Shown here: positions 8,913 to 20,628 of the stretch, piece by piece | Position numbering within the stretch: position 1 is the first letter of the stretch | Layout of the letters: each line of letters starts with the position of its first letter | NCBI RefSeq assembly: GCF_902499135.1 | Contig: NZ_CABVPR010000036.1 | Span: 1 to 61,110 of the forward strand | From: Burkholderia dolosa | GTDB taxonomy: Bacteria; Pseudomonadota; Gammaproteobacteria; Burkholderiales; Burkholderiaceae | Direction of reading: 5' to 3' | Length of the DNA stretch: 61,110 nt | Translations under genes and position numbers: made by a program | The notes under the pieces: model-generated | Seen by the model: the letters and a program-made list of their open reading frames with translations, nothing else | Told to the model about the DNA's origin: nothing | The model's database searches: none

Positions 8913-9509
8913 CTAGCTGCCCGTCTGCCCTGCGGGCACGACCGGCGCAGACACGATCGGCCGATGCGACACGCCGTCGTGCGACAACCGGCTTTCGAAC
9001 AGCGTCAGCGCGTCGAAGCGCAGTGCGACCGACCGCCCCGGCGCGCCGCCGTGCGCCGGCTGGCCGACCGCGTCGCGCGGCAACCGCGCGAGCGTCACGT
9101 GCGGCCGGAACGGGCGACGGTCGGCCGGCACGCCGAGTTCCGCCAACACCGCCGACAACCCGGCATTCAGCGCCGCGCAGGCGGGATCCGCCGCGAGTTC
9201 CGCGACGATCAGCCGTGCACGCGGCAAGCTCGGCCACCACGCGATCCGTTCGACCGGCAGCAACGGCAGCGAATGCGCGGCCGCCAGTGCCGGCAGGCGC
9301 GCCGCAAGCGCATCGCACCGTTCGCGTTCGATCGCGCCGATGAACGCGAGCGTCACGTGCAACTGTGCGGACGGCGTGCGACGCGCGCCGCGAGTGACCG
9401 GCAATGCGTGCAGCGCGTCGCGCGATGCCGGATCGGGCATCAGCGCGACGAATGCGCGAAGGCGGTGGCCGTTGACGGCTTCGACGGCCCCATGCACGTG
9501 TGCTCCCAT
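8913..9509 (-). CDS. thpR: RNA 2',3'-cyclic phosphodiesterase (LigT/ThpR family)
   Basis: A 2H-phosphoesterase of the ThpR/LigT family, which opens RNA 2',3'-cyclic phosphates and was originally described as a 2'-5' RNA ligase. Both catalytic HxTx motifs are present: HVTLAFIG (His51, Thr53) and HVTLARL (His137, Thr139), the hallmark of the fold. The 198-residue length is typical. The ATG at 9509 was chosen; a TTG at 9524 would add five residues. The gene is convergent with the ABC transporter and is the last conserved gene before the accessory patch. Confidence 0.9.
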   Translation of the reverse strand: MGAHVHGAVEAVNGHRLRAFVALMPDPASRDALHALPVTRGARRTPSAQLHVTLAFIGAIERERCDALAARLPALAAAHSLPLLPVERIAWWPSLPRARLIVAELAADPACAALNAGLSAVLAELGVPADRRPFRPHVTLARLPRDAVGQPAHGGAPGRSVALRFDALTLFESRLSHDGVSHRPIVSAPVVPAGQTGS

Positions 9510-9524
9510 CCGGTGTCCTCGCAA

Positions 9525-10005
9525 ACAGCGACTGAGACGGCTAAAAATCGGCCCTGAATGTCATTAGGGTAGGTGACGCGTCGCGAAAAATACGGAGAAA
9601 TGCGTCGCACACGGACCTCCTTTGCAATTGCAAAAACCGCGTGCCCTCTCGGACGCCGGTTTCCACGTGATGCTCAAAGTACGCTTCCCGCATCAGTCCG
9701 GAATACGCCCCAACCGACCTTGCGTACAGGGCAGTCTTCGCGGATGCCCACACGACGAGCAACCGCTGCAACGCACGTCGGTCGACACAATGCTTCGCCA
9801 GGTCAATGTCGCGTAATCGCTGTTCCTGACGCCAAACGCGCCGGGCGCCAACGCCAGCGATTGCGGGACGCATAGGTTGTGGTGTCGTCCACGCCGCTCT
9901 TCGTTTGCAATTTGCAGTATTTCGGTCCGCTCGGTAGCCGCATTGGCTCGTGGATTCGCCCCGCTGTCGCAGATCTCAAAAAATATCCGTTCAATCAGCG
10001 CATTA
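9525..10005. other. Intergenic stretch upstream of toxin cassette, no confident gene
   Basis: About 480 bases with no gene I can support. A minus-strand frame at 9541-9873 (110 codons) contains RRALQRLLVVWASAKTALY but matches no family I recognise; it could be a decayed gene or chance. The stretch also holds a perfect 14-bp palindrome TTTGCAATTGCAAA (9621-9634) and a near copy TTTGCAATTTGCA (9904-9916). Base composition becomes AT-richer toward the toxin gene, with A- and T-runs around 9977-9984 and 10011-10029. Any promoter for the toxin should lie at the right end, but no clear -35/-10 pair was found. Confidence 0.5.
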
Positions 10006-10049
10006 GCATCGTTTCTTTCATTTTTATTTCAATCTGAGAGAAACGATGC
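10006..10049 (+). promoter_or_regulatory. 15-bp hairpin covering toxin Shine-Dalgarno and start codon
   Basis: GCATCGTTTCTTTCA (10006-10020) pairs with TGAGAGAAACGATGC (10035-10049): fourteen Watson-Crick pairs and one G-U, around a 14-nt AT-rich loop. The right arm contains the GAGAGA ribosome-binding site and the ATG (10046-10048) of the toxin gene. If the transcript starts upstream of 10006, ribosome access should be strongly blocked. The same inverted repeat could instead be a DNA operator. The pairing is directly visible; the regulatory role is inference. Confidence 0.6.
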
Positions 10050-10879
10050 GCGAGGACCACGACGGTGAAGTTCGGATCGTACTGAGTGCGGCCCAGTTGG
10101 CTGCGGTACTGAAGCGCCAGACGATCAGTCCGGGCGAGATGTTGAGCAACCGCTTATGGGGCGGCCTGCAGGTCGTGGGCGGCGTGCTCGAGATGACGGG
10201 GGCCGCGGCGTTATGCATCGCGCCGGAGCCGACGGGTCTCACGAAACTCGGTTGTGTCGCGTTCGGCGTACACGGCGCGGACACCGCGGCGGCCGGTCTG
10301 AAACAGATCTGGACCGGGCGACAGACGAGCGCACTGCTGCAGCACGGCGTGAGCAAGCTCGTCGACGCAGCAAAAGCGCCGCCGGAAATGGCCGATCATG
10401 TGGGATTGTCGCTGGATCTTGCGGTGCCGTTCGGGCTCGCAGGCGCGATCAAGGCGATTCGGGCGTCGAGCATCACGGCGGGGCGGATCGATTTGATTCG
10501 GCATGAGGCGACGGCGGTCAACCCGAGGTTGGGCGGACATACGATCGCCAAGCATGTCGGCAAAACGGAAGAGCAGTTGAAGAAAAGGCTGATGTTGGAG
10601 CCCCATCTTCGCTTCGCATCATCGTTTATCGATCTCCAGACAGCGGAACGCGCTATTTCGGAAGTCATGCGAGCTCAGGCGCTTCAAATTCAGCGATGGG
10701 CAAGCTCGGCCACGCGCAACAGCACGCTTCGGATCATAGGTGATGTCGGTCACACGGTCGGATACACGCTCGCGCGAGGAGCGGGCACCGTTTCCAATTC
10801 AACAAAAATAATGATCATCACCAAAATGACCGCATACAACGAGATGCCATACTTCATCCTGACCGCTTTCCTGTTGTAA
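10046..10879 (+). CDS. Orphan toxin with C-terminal RNase A-like (CdiA-CT type) domain
   Basis: The 277-residue protein ends in a domain resembling the bacterial RNase A-like toxins found at CdiA C-termini: RLGGHTIAKHVGKTEEQLKKRL (about 161-182), ASSFIDLQTAERAI, and ILTAF at the C-terminus. Compared with the Yersinia kristensenii CdiA toxin, as I recall its His175/Arg186/Thr276/Tyr278 active site, His170, Arg181 and Thr273 keep the spacing, while Phe275 replaces the tyrosine. Residues about 37-140 are Gly/Ala-rich and hydrophobic (GGLQVVGGVLEMTGAAALC), possibly for membrane entry. No signal peptide, PAAR, VgrG, Rhs or haemagglutinin segment is seen. It is followed after 10 nt by a CdiI-like immunity gene. 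The RNA target and the export route are unknown. Confidence 0.75.
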   Translation: MREDHDGEVRIVLSAAQLAAVLKRQTISPGEMLSNRLWGGLQVVGGVLEMTGAAALCIAPEPTGLTKLGCVAFGVHGADTAAAGLKQIWTGRQTSALLQHGVSKLVDAAKAPPEMADHVGLSLDLAVPFGLAGAIKAIRASSITAGRIDLIRHEATAVNPRLGGHTIAKHVGKTEEQLKKRLMLEPHLRFASSFIDLQTAERAISEVMRAQALQIQRWASSATRNSTLRIIGDVGHTVGYTLARGAGTVSNSTKIMIITKMTAYNEMPYFILTAFLL

Positions 10880-10889
10880 GGAGCCCCGT

Positions 10890-11174
10890 TTGAATACGAC
10901 ACACGTCGAACTCGATCAGTTTATTTCCATCTACTTCGGCCAGGATTTCGATCTATTTGGAAATACGATTCCGGAAATCGTTGCCGATTACGTCAATTCC
11001 TCGACTGAAACCGAAAGAAAAAAGCTACTTTTTGACATAGACGACTTCATTTCACTTCATCCCACCGACTTGGAAGACGCTTTTGAAAATCAATTCGGCA
11101 AATGGTTCGGCGTAGACCTATGGGGCCATACAGCGAAATCGTTTCTCGAAGAAATTAAAAGACTGCTGCTTTGA
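10890..11174 (+). CDS. CdiI-type immunity protein for RNase A-like toxin
   Basis: A 94-residue acidic protein with IYFGQDFDLFGNTIPEIVADY near its start, the pattern of the CdiI immunity family that accompanies CdiA toxins, followed by helical segments and a C-terminal EIKRLLL. It would bind and neutralise the toxin encoded immediately upstream. The start is TTG at 10890, six nt after an AGGAG that overlaps the toxin stop codon; no ATG or GTG would give the conserved N-terminus. The gene is clearly AT-richer than its surroundings, consistent with horizontal acquisition. Confidence 0.78.
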   Translation: MNTTHVELDQFISIYFGQDFDLFGNTIPEIVADYVNSSTETERKKLLFDIDDFISLHPTDLEDAFENQFGKWFGVDLWGHTAKSFLEEIKRLLL

Positions 11175-11417
11175 CGGATTAAAGCGCATCCTGGCCGGCC
11201 GGCAGCCGCGCCTGTGCCGTAGTCGTGCAAATGACGCCGCCACCCGGCAGGACCGGAACGCGCGTTGGATCGACGTATGTTACCGCCGTCATTTAGCGCT
11301 TGATCCATGGATATATCGCATCGACGCGCCGATCAGGCTGCCGACAACGGCACCGACAAAAGCAAATGCAGCTGCCCGACAAAACTCGACACATCACTGC
11401 TCTCAGACGATCGCAAT
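11175..11417. other. Intergenic stretch after immunity gene, no gene seen
   Basis: About 240 bases (307 to the gltD stop, including the gltBD terminator). GC-rich sequence resumes within about 25 nt of the immunity stop. Short frames on both strands are low-complexity. A minus-strand frame in the right half reads like a glycine-zipper helix (AFVGAVVGSLIGA) but has a stop immediately upstream and no start codon. No forward terminator for the toxin-immunity transcript is obvious. Confidence 0.5.
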
Positions 11418-11452
11418 ACAAAAAAACCGGGCGCCCTCCCGAGCGCCCGGCT
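11418..11452 (-). terminator. Rho-independent terminator of gltBD
   Basis: On the minus strand an 8-bp GC stem (CCGGGCGC, arms at 11450-11443 and 11434-11427) is followed directly by a run of T (11426-11420). It lies about 30 nt after the gltD stop. Confidence 0.88.
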
Positions 11453-11481
11453 TTCATCGCAACGAACTCCGCCGGCAATAT

Positions 11482-12948
11482 TCAGCGCGGCAGTTCCGAA
11501 TGTCCCATCAGATAGGCGTCCACCGAACGCGCGCACTGGCGGCCTTCGCGGATCGCCCAGACGACCAGCGATTGTCCGCGGCGCATGTCGCCGGCCGCGA
11601 ACACCTTGTCGACCGACGTGTAGTACGCGCGATCGCCTTCGGTTGCCGCGCGCGCGTTGCCGCGCGCATCTTTCGCGACGCCGAACGCTTCGAGCACCGG
11701 CGCGGCTGGCTGCGTGAAGCCCATCGCAAGCAGCACGAGATCGGCCTTCATCTCGAACTCGGAACCCGGCACTTCCTGCATCTTGCCGTCCTTCCACTCG
11801 ACGCGCACCGCGATCAGCTTCTCGACCTTGCCGTTCTTGCCTTCGAAGCGCTTCGTCGCGACCGCCCAGTCGCGCTCGCAACCTTCTTCGTGCGACGACG
11901 ACGTGCGCAGCTTGATCGGCCAGTACGGCCACACGAGCGCCTTGTTTTCCTCTTCCGGCGGCTGCGGCAGCAGTTCGAACTGCGTGACGTGCTTCGCGCC
12001 GTGGCGGTTCGACGTGCCGACGCAGTCCGAACCCGTGTCGCCGCCGCCGATCACGACGACGTGCTTGCCCTTCGCGACGAGCTGGTCGACGAGCTTGTCG
12101 CCGGCGTTCACGCGGTTCTGCTGCGGCAGGAACTCCATCGCGAAATGGATGCCGGCCAGTTCGCGGCCCGGCACCGGCAGATCGCGCGGCGTTTCCGAGC
12201 CGCCCGCGATCACGACCGCGTCGAATTCTTCCTTCAGCTTCTCCGGCGAGATCGTTTCCTTCGCGAGGTTGCCGATCGATTCCGGCAGCGGATCCTTGCC
12301 GATGAACACGCTCGTGCGGAACGTCACGCCTTCCGCTTCCATCTGGCGCATCCGGCGGTCGATCAGCCACTTCTCGAGCTTGAAATCGGGGATTCCGTAA
12401 CGCAGCAGCCCGCCGATCCGGTCGTTCTTCTCGAACACCGTCACGTCGTGGCCGGCGCGCGCAAGCTGCTGCGCAGCGGCGAGGCCCGCCGGGCCGGAGC
12501 CGACGACGGCGACCTTCTTGCCCGTCTTGTGTTCGGCCGGCAGCGGCTTCACCCAGCCTTCGGCCCAGGCCTTGTCGATGATCGCGTGCTCGATCGACTT
12601 GATGCCGACCGGATCGTCGTTGATCCCCAGCGTGCACGCGGCCTCGCACGGCGCCGGGCAGATGCGGCCCGTGAACTCGGGGAAGTTGTTCGTCGAATGC
12701 AGGACTTCGATCGCCTGCTGCCAGTCCTGGCGGTAAACGAGATCGTTGAAGTCCGGGATGATGTTGTTGACCGGGCAGCCGTTGTTGCAGAACGGGATGC
12801 CGCAATCCATGCAGCGCGCGCCCTGGATCTTCGCGTCCGCATCGGACAGCGCCGCGACGAATTCCTTGTAGTGCTTCACGCGCGTGAGCGGTGCTTCGTA
12901 CGCCTCGTGGCGGCGTTCGAACTCCAGAAAACCGGTTGCCTTGCCCAT
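11482..12948 (-). CDS. gltD: Glutamate synthase (NADPH) small subunit
   Basis: Beta subunit of GOGAT: passes electrons from NADPH through FAD and Fe-S clusters to the large subunit for glutamate synthesis from glutamine and 2-oxoglutarate. The 488 residues carry N-terminal cysteine groups (Cys46, 49, 54, 58 in [13 protein letters not shown] and Cys97, 101, 105 in CPAPCEAAC) for 4Fe-4S clusters, an FAD motif GSGPAG (150-155) and an NADPH motif [12 protein letters not shown] near residue 300. It lies 85 nt downstream of gltB with a terminator behind it. Confidence 0.97.
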   Translation of the reverse strand: MGKATGFLEFERRHEAYEAPLTRVKHYKEFVAALSDADAKIQGARCMDCGIPFCNNGCPVNNIIPDFNDLVYRQDWQQAIEVLHSTNNFPEFTGRICPAPCEAACTLGINDDPVGIKSIEHAIIDKAWAEGWVKPLPAEHKTGKKVAVVGSGPAGLAAAQQLARAGHDVTVFEKNDRIGGLLRYGIPDFKLEKWLIDRRMRQMEAEGVTFRTSVFIGKDPLPESIGNLAKETISPEKLKEEFDAVVIAGGSETPRDLPVPGRELAGIHFAMEFLPQQNRVNAGDKLVDQLVAKGKHVVVIGGGDTGSDCVGTSNRHGAKHVTQFELLPQPPEEENKALVWPYWPIKLRTSSSHEEGCERDWAVATKRFEGKNGKVEKLIAVRVEWKDGKMQEVPGSEFEMKADLVLLAMGFTQPAAPVLEAFGVAKDARGNARAATEGDRAYYTSVDKVFAAGDMRRGQSLVVWAIREGRQCARSVDAYLMGHSELPR

Positions 12949-13033
12949 AAGGTGCTCTTCTGTTCGGTGTATCGGGTGGGGGAGCCGCGCACGGCGTTCA
13001 TTCGCGGGCGGCCTTCGCTATGTCGTTCGTCGC

Positions 13034-17737
<4,704 letters not shown>

Positions 17738-17867
17738 GGGGACACCGTCGTAAAGGGGCCTCGAAGGCCGTTGAACCGTGTTGTTGTTGCCGCCGGTCCC
17801 GCTTCCGACGGGAAACGGCGCGGCCGACAGTGGATAGGCAGGCTGCGCCCGGGCCACCGGAATTCGG

Positions 17868-17897
17868 AATATACGCGACGAATCAAAGGAATAGCAA
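17868..17897 (-). promoter_or_regulatory. Candidate gltB promoter
   Basis: Minus strand: TTGCTA (17897-17892), an 18-nt spacer, then TATATT (17873-17868), in an AT-rich patch about 130 nt upstream of the gltB ATG. The boxes match four and five of six sigma-70 consensus positions. No sigma-54 site was recognised. Confidence 0.38.
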
Positions 17898-17976
17898 CAA
17901 AAACCGCATGATATATCCCTAATTAAATTGATGCCTCGATCTGGTGCCGTTTTATTGGGGGCGTAACAATTTGGTG

Positions 17977-18006
17977 CAAAAAGAAGCGGCGCCCGCAGCG
18001 CCGCTC
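17977..18006 (-). terminator. Terminator of the RAYT-like gene
   Basis: Minus strand: AGCGGCGC (18005-17998) pairs with 17992-17985 around a 5-nt loop, followed by TTCTTTTT. It lies about 20 nt past the transposase-like stop and separates that gene from gltB. Confidence 0.8.
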
Positions 18007-18025
18007 CGTGACTCGCCTGCCCGCG

Positions 18026-18739
18026 CTACTGCTGGACCGGCGGCGTGTTTTCGCGCACCTTTCTGGGGCGTCCGCGCGGCAGCGGCGATACGCGGCGGTT
18101 CGCGGTGCGCGCCGCCCATTCGCGGTAGTTGTCGCCGCCGAGCACCCAGCCCTTGAGCGTCGCCTGCTGCAGCTGGTCGGCCTGGCGCTCGTCGAGCGGC
18201 TGCTCGCAAAGCTCCTTGTATGCGCGCTGGCGGTCGAACGGCGTATTGCCGAGCGCCCAATAGAGCTGATGATCGGTGATCAGGCTGTCGACGGTGAGCC
18301 CGACGTGATGCCGGTAGCTCGACCAGCGATAGGCGTCCGGCGTCGCAACGAGCTGCGCGCGCACCGGGCTCAGCTCGACCACGCGGCTAGCCAGCAGGAA
18401 ATAGCGCTCGCCTTCGATGACCGTCGCGCGATAGCGGCCTTCCCACAGGGTGCCGCGGCGCGAGTAGCGCCGGTTGAAATGGGCGACGTAGCGGCGTCCG
18501 ACCGCCTGCATCGCCTTCGGCAGGCTCGCTTCGTCGCTCGGCGTGACGAGCAGCTGAACCTGGCGCGGCAGCAGCACATAGGCGTGCACCGAAAGATGGT
18601 GATCGCGTGCGGCGGCCTTCAGACAATCGATGAAGAGTTCGTAGTCCTGGTCGTCAACGAACGCGGGTTGCTGATCCAGGCCGCGCAGTATCACGTGCTG
18701 CGGCTGGTCGGGAACGTAGAGTCGTGCTAACCGTGCCAT
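18026..18739 (-). CDS. RAYT-like (REP-associated) transposase homologue, probably catalytically inactive
   Basis: The 237-residue protein has the Y1_Tnp/RAYT layout: HVILRG near residue 15-20, AYVLLPRQVQLLVTP (53-67), RRGTLWEGRYRA (94-105), VVELSPVRA (120-128) and DAYRWSSYRHH. In active members the central motif is MPNHVHLL, where two histidines hold the metal; here both are glutamine (Gln60, Gln62). The family's RYIELNPVRA tyrosine position reads Val120. HUH metal binding and the nucleophile therefore both appear lost. No terminal repeats or target duplication flank it. A retained DNA-binding role is possible, since the frame is intact and has its own terminator. Confidence 0.82.
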   Translation of the reverse strand: MARLARLYVPDQPQHVILRGLDQQPAFVDDQDYELFIDCLKAAARDHHLSVHAYVLLPRQVQLLVTPSDEASLPKAMQAVGRRYVAHFNRRYSRRGTLWEGRYRATVIEGERYFLLASRVVELSPVRAQLVATPDAYRWSSYRHHVGLTVDSLITDHQLYWALGNTPFDRQRAYKELCEQPLDERQADQLQQATLKGWVLGGDNYREWAARTANRRVSPLPRGRPRKVRENTPPVQQ

Positions 18740-18874
18740 GCTGAATGTCCGTTTGAACGCGTTAGGAAATACCCGGAGGTCCGAAAGTGCGCACCTGCGT
18801 AGAATGCCTGTCCCTGCGGCGCGCGAAAGCGTACGGTCGTACGAATCCTAGGGAGAAAACTCTAACTTACGAGC

Positions 18875-18904
18875 TTGTTTGGTTTTAAACGCAGTCGTCA
18901 TAAT
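18875..18904 (+). promoter_or_regulatory. Candidate ompW promoter
   Basis: TTGTTT (18875-18880), an 18-nt spacer and CATAAT (18899-18904) lie just upstream of the GGAGGAGA Shine-Dalgarno of the porin gene. Further upstream, CGTACG occurs twice with 2 nt between (18830-18843), a possible operator. Confidence 0.4.
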
Positions 18905-18932
18905 GAGCACGCCTTTGATCGGAGGAGACACA

Positions 18933-19664
18933 ATGAAACGAAAACTGGCCATTACGGGGGCCGCTGCGCTCGCATTCGCATTCGCGGGCGGTACGGCACA
19001 CGCACAATCTGCAGGTGATTTCTACGTCAGTACCGGCTGGTTCCATCTCGCACCGCAGGACAGCAGCGATCCGCTGTACGTGTACGGTGTCGGCGGTACG
19101 CCCGTCAATCAGTCCGTTCCCAACACCGGCGCGGGCATCAGCGACGCCGACACGCTCGGCCTTGCGACCGGCTACTTCATCACCGACCACATTTCCACCG
19201 AGTTGGTTTTCGGTGTGCCGCCGAAGTTCGACATCAACGGCAAGGGTCAGTTCGCGCGCTTCGGCGTGCTCGGCCGCGCGTATCAGTGGAGCCCGGCGGT
19301 CCTGCTGCGTTACCACTTCAACGACGCGAACGCGAAGTTCCGGCCGTACGTCGGTATCGGCGCATCGTACGTGTGGTTCACCGGCGCGAAGATCACGAAC
19401 GGCGCGTTCGAGAACGGCGTGCTCGGCGGTCCGACCAGCGCGACGACGAGCAACCAGTGGGCGCCGGTCTTCAACGCCGGCTTCACGTACAACTTCACGA
19501 AGCACTGGTTCGCCGGGCTGTCGATATCCTATGTGCCCGTGAGCGTCACCGCGACCTTCACGACCGCACGCCGGACGCCGGTCGGCACACTGACCGAAAC
19601 GTCGAAGGCGCACATCTCGCTGAATCCGATCGTCACGTACCTGAACGTCGGCTACCGCTTCTAA
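18933..19664 (+). CDS. ompW: OmpW-family outer-membrane protein
   Basis: Small eight-stranded beta-barrel porin of the OmpW family, 243 residues. The start at 18933 has a GGAGGAGA Shine-Dalgarno and gives a clean Sec signal (MKRKLAITGAAALAFAFAGG to AHA, cleavage after Ala24). Family segments are DTLGLATGYFITDHISTELV, FRPYVGIGASYVWF and the C-terminal LNPIVTYLNVGYRF, ending in Phe as outer-membrane barrels do. OmpW proteins are linked to passage of small hydrophobic compounds; the substrate here is not known. It is monocistronic. Confidence 0.92.
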   Translation: MKRKLAITGAAALAFAFAGGTAHAQSAGDFYVSTGWFHLAPQDSSDPLYVYGVGGTPVNQSVPNTGAGISDADTLGLATGYFITDHISTELVFGVPPKFDINGKGQFARFGVLGRAYQWSPAVLLRYHFNDANAKFRPYVGIGASYVWFTGAKITNGAFENGVLGGPTSATTSNQWAPVFNAGFTYNFTKHWFAGLSISYVPVSVTATFTTARRTPVGTLTETSKAHISLNPIVTYLNVGYRF

Positions 19665-19747
19665 GCGTAGTCGAATATTTGGGGAATGGTTAATCCTGCT
19701 GCAATTTGTAGCGGATTTTTCGCCGCGTAACGTCTCCACGATGCAAA

Positions 19748-19785
19748 ACGCCCCGGACGGGCTTCCGCCGGGGCGTCATTTTTCG
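19748..19785 (+). terminator. Terminator between ompW and ugpQ
   Basis: ACGCCCCGG (19748-19756) pairs with CCGGGGCGT (19768-19776), followed by a T-run (19779-19783) on the plus strand. A short A-run before the stem suggests it can also serve the convergent ugp operon. Confidence 0.82.
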
Positions 19786-19833
19786 CCTCGGGTCCGTTCC
19801 CGCAAAGGGTTTTGCCCGACGTCGCGACGTGCG

Positions 19834-20598
19834 CTACGCGACGTCGTCCAGCGCGGCCGGACCGATCAGGTCGATGCGGTCGGTACAGACGGAATCCACG
19901 CCCCAGCGCACGAGTTCGCGCGCGCGGTCGAGGTCGTTGACCGTGTAAACCAGGATTCGCAACCCGGCCGACTTGATCGCTCGTACGAGCGGCTCGTCGA
20001 GCCGCGCGTGGTTCGCGTGCAGCGATACGCAGTCGAGCGCGTCGACGACCTGCGCGTGCCAGTCGCCGGGCACCGCGTCGTACAGCATTCCGCGCGGCAA
20101 TTCGGGCGCGGTTTCGCGCGCCTGTCGTAATGCGTCGAACGAAAACGACGACAGCAGCGGCGGCACGGCCGCATCGCGCCAATACGCAGCGGCATCCGCC
20201 GCGACGCGCCGCCCGGTGTCGCGCTCGCGCCCCGGGCACGGCTTGATCTCGACGTTCGCGGCAAGCGCGTGCGCGATGCAGCGCACGGCGGCCGCCTCGA
20301 GCGTCGGCATCCGCTCGCCGGCGAAGCGCGCGTCGAACCACGCGCCCGCATCCAGCGACGCGAGCGTCGCATAGCGCATGCCCGCGGCCGGCCCGCTGCC
20401 GTTCGACGTGCGATCGACCGTGTCGTCGTGCAACAGGAACGTGACGTCGTCGGCCGACAGCTTCGCATCGAACTCGACCATCCGGTGGCCGCGGCGCGCG
20501 CCCTCGTCGAGCGCGGCAAGCGTGTTCTCCGGTGCGAGCGTGCCGCCGCCGCGGTGCGCGACGACGCGCGGGTACGGCCAATCTTCACGGGAAATCAT
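19834..20598 (-). CDS. ugpQ: Glycerophosphodiester phosphodiesterase
   Basis: Hydrolyses glycerophosphodiesters to sn-glycerol-3-phosphate and an alcohol. The 254-residue GDPD TIM barrel shows VVAHRGGG (His15-Arg16), APENT (Glu24, Asn25), LLHDDTVDRT with the second catalytic histidine, and NVEIKPCPG. No signal peptide is seen, so it should act in the cytoplasm on substrates imported by UgpBAEC. It follows ugpC by 30 nt as the last gene of the ugp operon. Confidence 0.93.
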   Translation of the reverse strand: MISREDWPYPRVVAHRGGGTLAPENTLAALDEGARRGHRMVEFDAKLSADDVTFLLHDDTVDRTSNGSGPAAGMRYATLASLDAGAWFDARFAGERMPTLEAAAVRCIAHALAANVEIKPCPGRERDTGRRVAADAAAYWRDAAVPPLLSSFSFDALRQARETAPELPRGMLYDAVPGDWHAQVVDALDCVSLHANHARLDEPLVRAIKSAGLRILVYTVNDLDRARELVRWGVDSVCTDRIDLIGPAALDDVA

Positions 20599-20628
20599 CG
20601 TGTCGTCCTCGCAGATGGTTCGACGCGT

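Noticed and set aside
11293-11478. Minus-strand 61-codon Cys/Arg-rich frame and an overlapping glycine-zipper-like frame near the gltD end
   Set aside because: The first is low-complexity and runs through the gltBD terminator; the second has a stop just upstream and no start codon.
17740-18025. Sigma-54 (NtrC) promoter for gltB
   Set aside because: No GG-N10-GC pair matching TGGCAC-N5-TTGC was found; only a sigma-70-like pair is present.
18026-18739. Complete insertion sequence at the transposase-like gene
   Set aside because: No terminal inverted repeats, target duplication or partner gene are visible, and the catalytic residues are missing.
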